From UBA4655 sp964585575 (GTDB lineage: Bacteria > Planctomycetota > Planctomycetia > Pirellulales > UBA1268), in assembly GCA_964585575.1 (NCBI GenBank), contig CAZPEM010000154.1, positions 1 to 7,197 on the forward strand: 7,197 nt of DNA, in the 5' to 3' direction. The translations under genes and the position numbers were made by a program. The notes beneath the pieces were generated by a model. It made no database searches, had not been told where the DNA came from, and saw nothing but the letters and a program-made list of their open reading frames with translations. Shown here one piece after another: positions 1 to 7,197 of the stretch; the first letter of the stretch is position 1; each line of letters starts with the position of its first letter.

Positions 1-790
1 TCGGGCACTCGAGTGGAAACTCCTCGCCCACCCGGGCCAGGAGTTTCGCCCAGGCAATTCGCGACGTGTCGTGCGAGCGGGGCTTTTGATTCGCGTCGCA
101 GCAGCCTCTGGAGCCGTGACCGTCGTTTCCATGCCCGCCGGCCGTGGCCGGGCCCGCCCCAGTTCGCCGCTTTGTGCCTGGGCAGCGCGTAGCGGATGTC
201 GGTGATCCGGCCGTCTGGGCCGCGAGTCACGGAGAGTCGCTCGAGTGCGATCGGGGGCCGGGCGCAGTATCGCAGCAGGTGTTCAAGACTCCGAAAATAG
301 CTCGGCACGTCGCGTCAAGAAAGATCTTCGTGAGGGCGGCGACGGCGGTGGGGCGGTCGGCGAGAAAACCGCGCAGTCGCTTGGGGACGGAGATCACCCA
401 CTGCCGCCGGGCACCGGCGGGATGACGTGATCCGCGAGGTGTGCGGCGGGCTCTCGCCATGTGGCGACCGTTGCAGGACGGGCAGACGCCCCGGCCCTTG
501 CAGGAGAAGGCCACCACGAACGCCTGGCCGCAGCCCGTGCACAAGGCACGGGCGAATCCGAAGCAGAGCAGCCCGCACTCGAGATAGCCGCGGAGTTCCT
601 CCTCGACGTATTCCGCCACGGGCGGCTCGGCGGCTTCGTGCCAGGCAAGCATGCTCTCGAGGTTCTCCGACACGATCTTGTGGAGCGGTGTCTTCTCGGG
701 GCGGCGCCGCTCGCAGCGACGGGACGGTGCGGGGCCTCCGTGCGGACGGAGCCGCGGCCGCGCGGGAAACCCGGTGACGGCGGCGATCAT
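1..790 (-). pseudogene. Decayed IS91-family transposase, runs off left edge
   Basis: The intact protein would be the HUH/Y2 transposase of an IS91-like rolling-circle element. Translation from the ATG at 790 gives RRPEKTPLHKIVSENLESML, a cysteine-rich zinc-binding region (YLEC, LCTGCGQ, SCKGRGVCPSCNGRHMA) and, after a disturbed stretch, RQWVISVPKRLRGFLADRP. This frame stops at 227. Two further blocks follow on the same strand in other frames. About 311-135 reads LEHLLRYCARPPIALERL then ITDIRYALPRHKAANW. About 150-2 reads CCDANQKPRSHDTSRIAWAK then LLARVGEEFPLECP. All three match IS91-family transposases as I remember them, in the normal order. The HUH motif region, expected between the first two blocks, is missing, so the element cannot be active by itself. 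The C-terminal end lies outside the window. Family assignment is secure; exact lesion points are estimates. Confidence 0.88.
404..454 (-). other. Out-of-frame segment inside the transposase remnant
   Basis: After SCNGRHMA, one base too many occurs within 454-448, and one base too few within 408-404. Between them the family-like sequence AAHLADHVIPPVP is readable only in another frame. After the second lesion the original frame resumes with RQWVISVPKRL. This is a compensating +1/-1 pair, inferred by comparison with the remembered family consensus. A sequencing error cannot be excluded. Confidence 0.7.
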
Positions 791-1034
791 GGGCGGGCCG
801 GAGCGTGGACGGGAGAAATGATCGCCCGTACACAATTCGAGGAATGCATCCCCCCGCCAGGAAGCCCCCCGTCGACGATCGTTTTCCGGCCCGTGCAACC
901 CGACCGGCGCGGCGGGCGAATACAGATCTCGAAGAACTCCTGGCTCGATCAGGCCGCCTACCGCCTCATCCGCCGAACAAGGGTGCTGGTGCTGAACGCG
1001 CTGTGGGACGCCCGGATTGCACCGGTGCTCGTTC
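791..1034. other. Gene-poor spacer between HIT gene and transposase remnant
   Basis: No recognisable gene, RNA or clear terminator was found in these 244 bases. One open frame of the minus strand crosses the stretch, but its translation is arginine- and proline-rich and resembles no family I know. A perfect 10-base palindrome, GCACCGGTGC, lies at 1019-1028, six bases past the HIT stop, but has no loop and no T-run. The upstream end of the IS91 element should lie here; I could not locate its border. Confidence 0.5.
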
Positions 1035-1376
1035 CTATCCTGGCGGCCAGCCGAGTCGTCGGCCGCCGAGCAGGTGGACGTGGAGGTGATCGACCGATTG
1101 GCCGCCGTCGCGGCCGCAGTTGACGACGAGCCGATAGCCGTCGGCAAGCCCGAGCTTCGCGGCGAGCGAGGTCGCCACGACGACGAGGTGCCCGACGAGG
1201 TCGCGGTGCTCCCCGGTGATGTCCGCGAGCGACGGGATAGGCTTCTTCGGGATCACGAGCAGGTGCACGGGCGCCTGCGGGGCGACGTCGTGGAACGCGA
1301 GGCAGAGGTCGTCCTCGTGCTCGATCCGGGCGGGAATCTTCCGGTCGATGATCTTGGAAAAAATCGTCTCGGCCAT
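1035..1376 (-). CDS. hinT: HIT-family (HINT-type) purine nucleotide hydrolase
   Basis: This 113-residue histidine triad protein probably hydrolyses adenosine 5'-phosphoramidates or acyl-adenylates in the cytoplasm, as HINT-branch proteins do. The triad is QSVDHLHVHLLGGR at residues 93-106: H97, H99 and H101, with H99 the expected nucleophile by alignment with human HINT1. The segment AFHDVAPQAPVHLLVIPKK (27-45) and the C-terminal WPPG are also HINT1-like, and the length is normal. The ATG at 1376 follows the lysC stop by 11 bases. An AAGGGA ribosome binding site at 1383-1388 overlaps that stop by one base, so it is the last gene of the hom-lysC operon. Its physiological substrate cannot be read from the sequence. 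The gene symbol is by family resemblance only. Confidence 0.92.
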   Translation of the reverse strand: MAETIFSKIIDRKIPARIEHEDDLCLAFHDVAPQAPVHLLVIPKKPIPSLADITGEHRDLVGHLVVVATSLAAKLGLADGYRLVVNCGRDGGQSVDHLHVHLLGGRRLGWPPG

Positions 1377-1387
1377 GACTGTTCCCT

Positions 1388-3151
1388 TCAGGCGAGCCCA
1401 AACGCATTCCGGAGCACGGAGAGCGACTTCTCCCCCTGCTCCGCGGCGACGACGACATTGAGCCGAACCTCGCTCGTGCTCACCAGATCGATGTTCACCC
1501 CCTGCTCCGCCAGCGGCTTGAACAGCCGATCCGCCACGCCCGCGTGGCTGCGGATGCCGACGCCGGTGATCGAGAGCTTCGAGACGTGCGGAACCTCCAC
1601 CACCTTCGCTCCCCGTGCGGCGGCGATCCGGCCGGCGACCTCGATCGCCCGGTCGCGGTCGGCGGCCGGCACGGTGAAGCTGATCTCGGCGGTGCCGTTC
1701 CGCGGATGGCTCTGCACGATCATGTCGACGTTGAGCCCGGCCCGGCCCACCTCCTCGAACACGTCCGCCGCCACGCCCGGCGTGTCCGAAAGCTCCGTGA
1801 AGGTGACGAGGGCCTGCGAGCTGTCGAGCTGGCAGTCCTCGATGGCGAGGTCTTCCATTCCCTCGAGCCTTCGCACGACGTCGAGCGGCGCGGCCTTCGC
1901 GTGCGGCAGCCCTGACGGATCGATGCCGCCATCGGCCGACTCCGCGTCGAGGCCGAACGCCCGGTGGGCCGCCTCGACGGCCGCGGGTCCGTCGGCGCGA
2001 TCGACGAGCACGGAGATCTTGATCTCGCTCGTCGTGATCATCCGCAGGTTGATTCCCTCGCGGGCGAGCGCCGAGAACATGCGTCCCGCGACCCCCTCGG
2101 CCCGCTCCATGCCCACGCCCACGACCGACACCTTCGCCATCCCCTCGTCGTGCGAGACGCCCCCCGCCCCGATCTGCTTGGCGACTCCCGACGCCACCTC
2201 GAGCGCCATCGGCAGGTCGTCGGCGGGCACGGTGAAGGAGATGTCGGCCACCCCGTGCTGGCCGACGTTCTGCACGATCATGTCGACCGCGATCCCGCTG
2301 GCGGCGAGCTTCGAGAAGAGCGCGTGCGAGCTGCCCGGCTGGTCGGGCACATTCTCGACCGTGACCCGCGCCTCGTCCTTCGCCAGCGCCACCCCCGAGG
2401 CCGGCCGTGCCGCCGACTGGTCGGCCGGCAGGATCATCGTGCCGGGCACGTCCTTGAAGCTCGACCTCACGAGCACCTTCACGCCGAACTTCTTCGCGAA
2501 CTCGATCGACCGCGAATGCATGACGCCAGCGCCGAGGCTCGCGAGCTCGAGCATCTCGTCGTAGCTGATCGACGGCAGACGCCTCGCCTCCTTCAGCACC
2601 CGCGGGTCGGTCGTGTAGACGCCGTCCACGTCGGTGTAGATCTCGCAGAGGTCGGCGTCGAGCACGGCCGCGAGCGCCACCGCCGTCGTGTCGGAGCCGC
2701 CCCGGCCGAGGGTCGTGATGTTGCCGTCCTGGTCGATTCCCTGGAAGCCGGCGGCGATCACGATCTTGCCCGCGTCGAGCAGCTTCCGGACGTGGTCGGT
2801 GGAGATCGAACGGATCCGGGCCTTCGTGTGGGTGCTGTCGGTGCGGATGCCGATCTGGGCGCCCGTGAGGCTCACCGCCTCCCTGCCGAGGGCGTGCACC
2901 GCCATCGCGAACAGGGCCACGCTCACCTGCTCGCCGGTCGAGAGGAGCATGTCCATCTCGCGGGCGCTCGGCCGCTCCGAAATCTGCCTGGCGAGATCGA
3001 CGAGGATGTCGGTCTGGTGCCCCATGGCGCTCACGACCACGACGACCTTGTAACCCTCCTGCTGCCGCGCGATCGCCTTCTTCGCCGCCGCGAGGATCTT
3101 CGTCGCATCGGCCACGCTCGTGCCGCCGAACTTCTGAACCACCAGTGCCAT
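1388..3151 (-). CDS. lysC: Aspartate kinase with four ACT domains
   Basis: Aspartokinase phosphorylates aspartate with ATP, the first step towards lysine, threonine and methionine. The protein has 587 residues. The kinase domain covers roughly 1-245: KFGGTS at 7-12, STGEQVSVALF at 71-81, TTLGRGGSDTTA at 147-158 and YTDVDGVYTTDPR at 172-184. Four ACT-type regulatory units follow at about 262-325, 339-401, 447-510 and 524-587. Units 1 and 3 resemble each other (VDMIVQN..ADISFTVP and VDMIVQS..AEISFTVP), as do 2 and 4 (TTSEIKISVLV and STSEVRLNVVV), so the regulatory half is a duplicated pair joined by a linker at 402-446. Usual bacterial LysC has one pair and 400-450 residues; a four-ACT form of about 600 residues is known from cyanobacteria. 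The ATG at 3151 gives the canonical MALVVQKFGG start, eight bases after the upstream stop. Feedback inhibition by lysine and/or threonine is expected, but which one is not visible. Confidence 0.97.
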   Translation of the reverse strand: MALVVQKFGGTSVADATKILAAAKKAIARQQEGYKVVVVVSAMGHQTDILVDLARQISERPSAREMDMLLSTGEQVSVALFAMAVHALGREAVSLTGAQIGIRTDSTHTKARIRSISTDHVRKLLDAGKIVIAAGFQGIDQDGNITTLGRGGSDTTAVALAAVLDADLCEIYTDVDGVYTTDPRVLKEARRLPSISYDEMLELASLGAGVMHSRSIEFAKKFGVKVLVRSSFKDVPGTMILPADQSAARPASGVALAKDEARVTVENVPDQPGSSHALFSKLAASGIAVDMIVQNVGQHGVADISFTVPADDLPMALEVASGVAKQIGAGGVSHDEGMAKVSVVGVGMERAEGVAGRMFSALAREGINLRMITTSEIKISVLVDRADGPAAVEAAHRAFGLDAESADGGIDPSGLPHAKAAPLDVVRRLEGMEDLAIEDCQLDSSQALVTFTELSDTPGVAADVFEEVGRAGLNVDMIVQSHPRNGTAEISFTVPAADRDRAIEVAGRIAAARGAKVVEVPHVSKLSITGVGIRSHAGVADRLFKPLAEQGVNIDLVSTSEVRLNVVVAAEQGEKSLSVLRNAFGLA

Positions 3152-3159
3152 CGCTCTCG

Positions 3160-4398
3160 TCAATGCTCCTTTCCGAGAAACCTTCCCATGAGCCGCCAGC
3201 CCGGCTCGACGACGACGCCCGAGGCCGCGGCCGAAACCTCGTCGTAGGTCTGTGCGCCGCTCGCCGGGACTCCCGCTCCCGCCATCACGAACGGCACCCG
3301 GCCGCGGGAGTGGGTCTTCGTCGAGATGAACGTCGGGTGGTCGGGACAGATGAGAATGCGGTGGTCGCCGACCGTCGCGAGGTGCGCGGCGATCGGCGCG
3401 ACGATCTTCGCGTCGATCTCCTCGATCGCCTTCACCTTCTCGGCGGCGTCGCCCTGGTGGCTCGCCTCGTCGGGAGCCTCGATGTGAACGCACACGAGAT
3501 CCGTCTTCGAGAGTTCGTCGATCGCGTGGCGGCCCTTCGCCGCGTAGTCGGTGTCGAGGTAGCCGGTCGCTCCGGGCACCTCCCGCCGCTTCCATCCGGC
3601 GAGCGCCGCCAGGCCCCGCAGGAGGTCGACGGCGGTGATCATCGTGCCACTCCTGCCATAGAGCCGCTCGAAGGGCTCCATCGCCGGCGCCCGGCCGACG
3701 CCCCAGAGCCAGACATGCGTGGCTGGCCGCCTGCCCGCCTTCACGCGGGCCGCGTTCACCGGGTGCCCGGCGAGCCAGCCGGCGCTCGCCGACATGATCT
3801 CCGTGAGCAGCCGGCTGCCGGTGCCGCGGGGAAAGGCGTCGGCCACCGGCTTGTCCATGAGATCGTGCGGCGGGATCGCTCGCAGGTCGGCCCCGAGCGG
3901 GGCGGCGGCGGAGCCATCTCCCCGATGGAGCAGCAGGTTGCGGTAGCTGACGCCCGGCCTGAACTCCCAGCCGGCGAGCTCGGGAAAATCTCTCGCGAGC
4001 CCCGCCTGGGCGGCCGCAAGCAGCGCCGTCGCCTCGTCGGTCGTGACGTGACCGGCGGTGAAGTCCTCCATGATCGCCCCCGCCGGCCCGTCGGCGATCG
4101 TGACCAGGTTGCACCGCACGGCCCAGTCGTCAGGGCCGAGCGTGATTCCCTGCGCGGCCGCCTCGAGCGGCGCCCGGCCCGTGAAGCAGGCGAGCGGGTC
4201 GTAGCCCATGAGGCTCATGCAGGCCACCTCCGACCCCGGCGGCAGGCTCTCCGGAACGTGGTTCGTCAGCCCGACGGTGCCCCGTGAGGCGACCGCGTCC
4301 ATGGCGGGCGTCCGCGCCGCCTGAAACGGCGTGCGGCCTCCGAGCGATGCCTGCGGCATGTCGGCGGCTCCATCGGGAATGATCACGACGCACTTCAT
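3160..4398 (-). CDS. apgM: ApgM-like phosphoglycerate mutase family protein, candidate homoserine kinase
   Basis: This 412-residue alkaline-phosphatase-superfamily enzyme resembles archaeal-type cofactor-independent phosphoglycerate mutase. Visible motifs are IPDGAAD (7-13, metal aspartate D9), PPGSEVACMSLMGYDP (53-68, with S56 at the nucleophile position), EAPDEASHQGD (307-317, metal ligands D310 and H314), PDHPTFIS (352-359, D353 and H354) and THSRGRVPF (362-370, H363). All expected active-site residues are present. It lies between hom and lysC. From memory, a TIGRFAM model for such proteins is named 'proposed homoserine kinase' because they occur with threonine genes in genomes lacking thrB. 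I infer that role here; a glycolytic mutase role remains possible. The ATG at 4398 is preferred over a TTG at 4404, because GAGGAG at 4408-4413 lies 9 bases from the ATG but only 3 from the TTG. Family confidence is high; function is moderate. Confidence 0.93.
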   Translation of the reverse strand: MKCVVIIPDGAADMPQASLGGRTPFQAARTPAMDAVASRGTVGLTNHVPESLPPGSEVACMSLMGYDPLACFTGRAPLEAAAQGITLGPDDWAVRCNLVTIADGPAGAIMEDFTAGHVTTDEATALLAAAQAGLARDFPELAGWEFRPGVSYRNLLLHRGDGSAAAPLGADLRAIPPHDLMDKPVADAFPRGTGSRLLTEIMSASAGWLAGHPVNAARVKAGRRPATHVWLWGVGRAPAMEPFERLYGRSGTMITAVDLLRGLAALAGWKRREVPGATGYLDTDYAAKGRHAIDELSKTDLVCVHIEAPDEASHQGDAAEKVKAIEEIDAKIVAPIAAHLATVGDHRILICPDHPTFISTKTHSRGRVPFVMAGAGVPASGAQTYDEVSAAASGVVVEPGWRLMGRFLGKEH

Positions 4399-4404
4399 CG
4401 CCAA

Positions 4405-5754
<1,350 letters not shown>

Positions 5755-5775
5755 GCTCGCGAGGCTCCGGGGCGA

Positions 5776-5806
5776 TTGAACGAAGCAGGAGTATATCGGC
5801 TATGCT
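5776..5806 (+). promoter_or_regulatory. Weak candidate promoter of the M42 peptidase gene
   Basis: Plus strand: TTGAAC (5776-5781) and TATGCT (5801-5806) at a long 19-base spacing. It would overlap the candidate hom promoter on the other strand. The boxes are acceptable but the spacing is poor, so this is only a suggestion. Confidence 0.22.
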
Positions 5807-5817
5807 GCCCCCTTCGA
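5790..5817 (-). promoter_or_regulatory. Candidate sigma-70-like promoter of the hom operon
   Basis: Minus strand: -10 box TATACT (5790-5795, one mismatch to consensus) with a weak -35 TCGAAG (5812-5817) at 16 bases spacing. It would start transcription roughly 30 bases before the hom ATG. Only the -10 is convincing. There is too little room for a long attenuator or riboswitch leader. Confidence 0.35.
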
Positions 5818-5847
5818 TTCATCCATCCCTTCCGCCGGAGATCCGCC

Positions 5848-6906
5848 GTGGAACCCAAGGCACGAGACTTCCTGATCCGCCTCCTCGAAACCCCCAGCCC
5901 CTCCGGGTACGAGCGGCCCATCCAGGATCTCGTGCGGGACTACCTCGGCCCCGTCGCCGACAGCATCACGACCGATTCGCACGGCAACGTCATCGGCGGC
6001 AAGAACACCGCCGCGCCGGCCCGGCTGCTCTTCGCAGGGCACTGCGACCAGATCGGCCTGATCGTGCAGTACATCGACGCCGACGGCTACGTCTCCGTGC
6101 AGCCGATCGGCGGCTGGGACCCGATGCAGCTGGTCGGCTCACGGGTCGTGATCTGGACGGCCTCCGGGCCCGTGCCCGGGGTCATGAGCCGCAAGCCGAT
6201 CCACCTCCTCACCGACGAGGAGCGGAAGGTGGTGCCGAAGATGAAGGACCTCTGGATCGACATCGGCGCGACCGACAAGGCCGACGCCGAATCGGTCGTG
6301 CGGGTCGGCGACTGCATCACGTTCGAGCTGAAGTTTCAGCCGCTGCGGCACGATCTCGCCTGCTCGCCCGCGATGGACGACAAGGTCGGCCTCTGGGTGG
6401 TGCTCGAGGCGTTTCGCCGGGCTTCGGCCGGGCCGCTGCGGTGCGGCCTGTTCGTCGCCTCGACCGTGCAGGAGGAGATCGGCCTGCGGGGTGCGACGAC
6501 GAGCGCCTACGGGGTCGATCCCCACGTCGCCATCGCGGTCGACGTGACACACGCCACCGACTGCCCGACGATCGAGAAGAAGACCGAGGGGGACATCGCC
6601 CTCGGCAAAGGCCCGGTCGTTTACCGCGGCCCGAACATGAATCCGCACGTGGTCGATCGCCTGCTGGAGGCGGGCCGCACCGGGGCGATTCCCGTGCAGC
6701 TGGCCGCGAGCGGCCGTGCCACCCCGACCGACGCCAATGTCCTCCAGACGACGCGGGCCGGCGTGGCCACCGGGCTCGTCAGCATCCCCAACCGCTACAT
6801 GCATTCAGCCGTCGAAACCGTTTCGCTGGAGGACGTCGACCGGGCCGCCGACCTCTTGGCGGCCTTCGCCAGGGGAATCGACGAGACCGTCCGCTGGGCG
6901 CCGTAA
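5848..6906 (+). CDS. M42-family metallo-aminopeptidase
   Basis: This 352-residue cytoplasmic dinuclear metallo-aminopeptidase of the M42 (TET/FrvX-like) family probably removes N-terminal residues from peptides. The motifs appear in order: AGHCDQIG (63-70, metal ligand H65 and catalytic-support D67), SPAMDDKVG (173-181, bridging D177), STVQEEIGLRGA (205-216, general base E209 and ligand E210), AIAVDVTHATD (228-238, ligand D232) and RYMHSAVETVS (316-326, ligand H319). Length and ligand set are complete. The start chosen is GTG at 5848, because GGAG at 5837-5840 sits 7 bases upstream and the protein then begins MEPKARDFLIRLLETPSPSG, as in the family. An open frame continues further upstream but overlaps hom. 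Relatives are often mislabelled endoglucanase; nothing here suggests a cellulase. It is transcribed divergently from hom and alone. Confidence 0.95.
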   Translation: MEPKARDFLIRLLETPSPSGYERPIQDLVRDYLGPVADSITTDSHGNVIGGKNTAAPARLLFAGHCDQIGLIVQYIDADGYVSVQPIGGWDPMQLVGSRVVIWTASGPVPGVMSRKPIHLLTDEERKVVPKMKDLWIDIGATDKADAESVVRVGDCITFELKFQPLRHDLACSPAMDDKVGLWVVLEAFRRASAGPLRCGLFVASTVQEEIGLRGATTSAYGVDPHVAIAVDVTHATDCPTIEKKTEGDIALGKGPVVYRGPNMNPHVVDRLLEAGRTGAIPVQLAASGRATPTDANVLQTTRAGVATGLVSIPNRYMHSAVETVSLEDVDRAADLLAAFARGIDETVRWAP

Positions 6907-7032
6907 GCTCGGCCAGGGCATCCCGGTGGCGCCCCGCCCCTGCCAAATCGGCACCTGGTCAGACATCGTCCGGGAAACATCTGCGGCCCACGAGCGTTTT
7001 TTCGCGGAAATAGAACGGTTCCCAAGGTCCTT

Positions 7033-7050
7033 CGGCGTCTCGGCACGCCG
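7033..7050. repeat. Small inverted repeat upstream of groEL
   Basis: CGGCGT-CTCGGC-ACGCCG is a perfect 6-base stem with a 6-base loop, about 63 bases before the groEL start. It is not the CIRCE sequence. It could be an operator half-site pair, an mRNA hairpin or chance in GC-rich DNA. Confidence 0.25.
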
Positions 7051-7071
7051 GTTGCATCCTCCGTCGCCCAA

Positions 7072-7085
7072 GCAGGCGTACCTGC
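7072..7085. repeat. Second small inverted repeat upstream of groEL
   Basis: GCAGG-CGTA-CCTGC is a 5-base stem with a 4-base loop, 27 bases before the groEL start and so within or near its likely leader. It is short enough to be chance. Confidence 0.2.
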
Positions 7086-7100
7086 CAAACCACAACATTC

Positions 7101-7106
7101 GAGGAG
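7101..7106 (+). promoter_or_regulatory. Strong ribosome binding site of groEL
   Basis: GAGGAG lies 6 bases before a GTG codon at 7113. It supports GTG as the start, giving the family-typical beginning MAKQMVFDDEARQ. Confidence 0.8.
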
Positions 7107-7112
7107 TTGCCC

Positions 7113-7197
7113 GTGGCCAAGCAAATGGTGTTCGACGATGAAGCCCGCCAGCCGCTGCTCGCCGGCGTTTCCAAGCTCGCCCGCGCGGTGAAAAGCA
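7113..7197 (+). CDS. groEL: Chaperonin GroEL, N-terminal fragment cut by window edge
   Basis: Only 28 codons are visible: MAKQMVFDDEARQPL then LAGVSKLARAVKS. This matches the start of the 60-kDa chaperonin (MAK-x-x-x-F-x-x-x-AR-x-x-x-L-x-G-V-x-x-LA-x-AV), which folds proteins in an ATP-driven double ring, usually with GroES. The start is a GTG. No groES lies in the 206 bases upstream, and no CIRCE operator was found there. Many planctomycetes carry several groEL copies (from memory), so this may be a paralogue without its own groES, although a gene order with groES downstream cannot be seen. Assignment is strong despite the short length, because the N-terminus is highly conserved. Confidence 0.88.
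   Translation, partial: MAKQMVFDDEARQPLLAGVSKLARAVKS

Noticed and set aside
974..981. CTTG/GTTC tetranucleotides on the minus strand as an IS91 insertion target
   Set aside because: Such tetranucleotides are frequent, and this side would be the poorly conserved end of the element; no border can be supported.
1019..1028. Palindrome GCACCGGTGC just after the HIT stop as an operon terminator
   Set aside because: No loop and no following T-run; not a convincing intrinsic terminator.
2435..2437. Internal Met239 of lysC as start of a separate regulatory subunit, as in Bacillus or Corynebacterium
   Set aside because: The only purine-rich stretch upstream (AAGGA) is about 13 bases away, and there is no other sign of an internal start; too weak to report.
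1017..2564. Long plus-strand open frame (515 codons) opposite lysC and the HIT gene
   Set aside because: Serine/arginine/threonine-rich antisense translation of two confidently identified genes; typical shadow in high-GC DNA.
1388..4114. A 908-codon open frame that includes lysC plus about 320 codons upstream
   Set aside because: The upstream part is the ApgM-like gene read in another frame; it is arginine/glycine-rich and matches nothing. The true LysC begins at the ATG at 3151.
1964..4287. Long plus-strand open frames (427 and 380 codons) opposite lysC and the ApgM-like gene
   Set aside because: Histidine/arginine/aspartate-rich antisense shadows without motifs.
5755..5847. Amino-acid riboswitch, T-box or leader-peptide attenuator before hom
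   Set aside because: Only 93 bases are available, with no leader peptide rich in Thr, Ile or Lys codons and no T-box or lysine-riboswitch motifs seen.
6912..6930. Imperfect hairpin after the M42 stop (GCCAGGG..CCCGGTGGC) as a terminator
   Set aside because: It needs a two-base bulge and has no T-run.

Overview
The window is a high-GC bacterial chromosome segment. Most likely it comes from a planctomycete (Pirellulales-like). This rests on recognition of family styles (a long aspartokinase with four ACT domains, an ApgM-type enzyme between hom and lysC, and the look of the GroEL N-terminus), not on a search, so it is tentative.

Left edge to 790: the minus strand carries a decayed IS91-family (HUH/Y2-type) transposase that runs off the left edge. 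Three conserved blocks lie in the right order but in different reading frames: an N-terminal cysteine-rich zinc-binding region, a middle block, and a C-terminal block. The catalytic HUH stretch is absent. About 240 bases (791-1034) without a recognisable gene separate it from the next unit.

1035-5754, minus strand: a tight four-gene operon read from right to left as hom (homoserine dehydrogenase), an ApgM-like alkaline-phosphatase-superfamily enzyme, lysC (aspartokinase with four ACT domains) and a HINT-type HIT protein. Gaps are 6, 8 and 11 bases (stop to start). Hom and LysC catalyse steps of the aspartate pathway to threonine, methionine and lysine. The ApgM-like protein sits where homoserine kinase (thrB) would be expected. 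No thrB is visible, so this protein is a good candidate for a non-orthologous homoserine kinase.

5755-5847: a short divergent promoter region. 5848-6906, plus strand: an M42-family metallo-aminopeptidase with all expected metal ligands and a GTG start.

6907-7112: a 206-base intergenic stretch with two small inverted repeats. It is followed at 7113 by the first 28 codons of a groEL gene (GTG start, strong ribosome binding site), cut by the right edge. No groES lies directly upstream.

I saw no CRISPR array, tRNA, rRNA, riboswitch or clearly new multi-gene system. The most interesting biology is the ApgM-like enzyme in the threonine operon, followed by the layered decay of the transposase.
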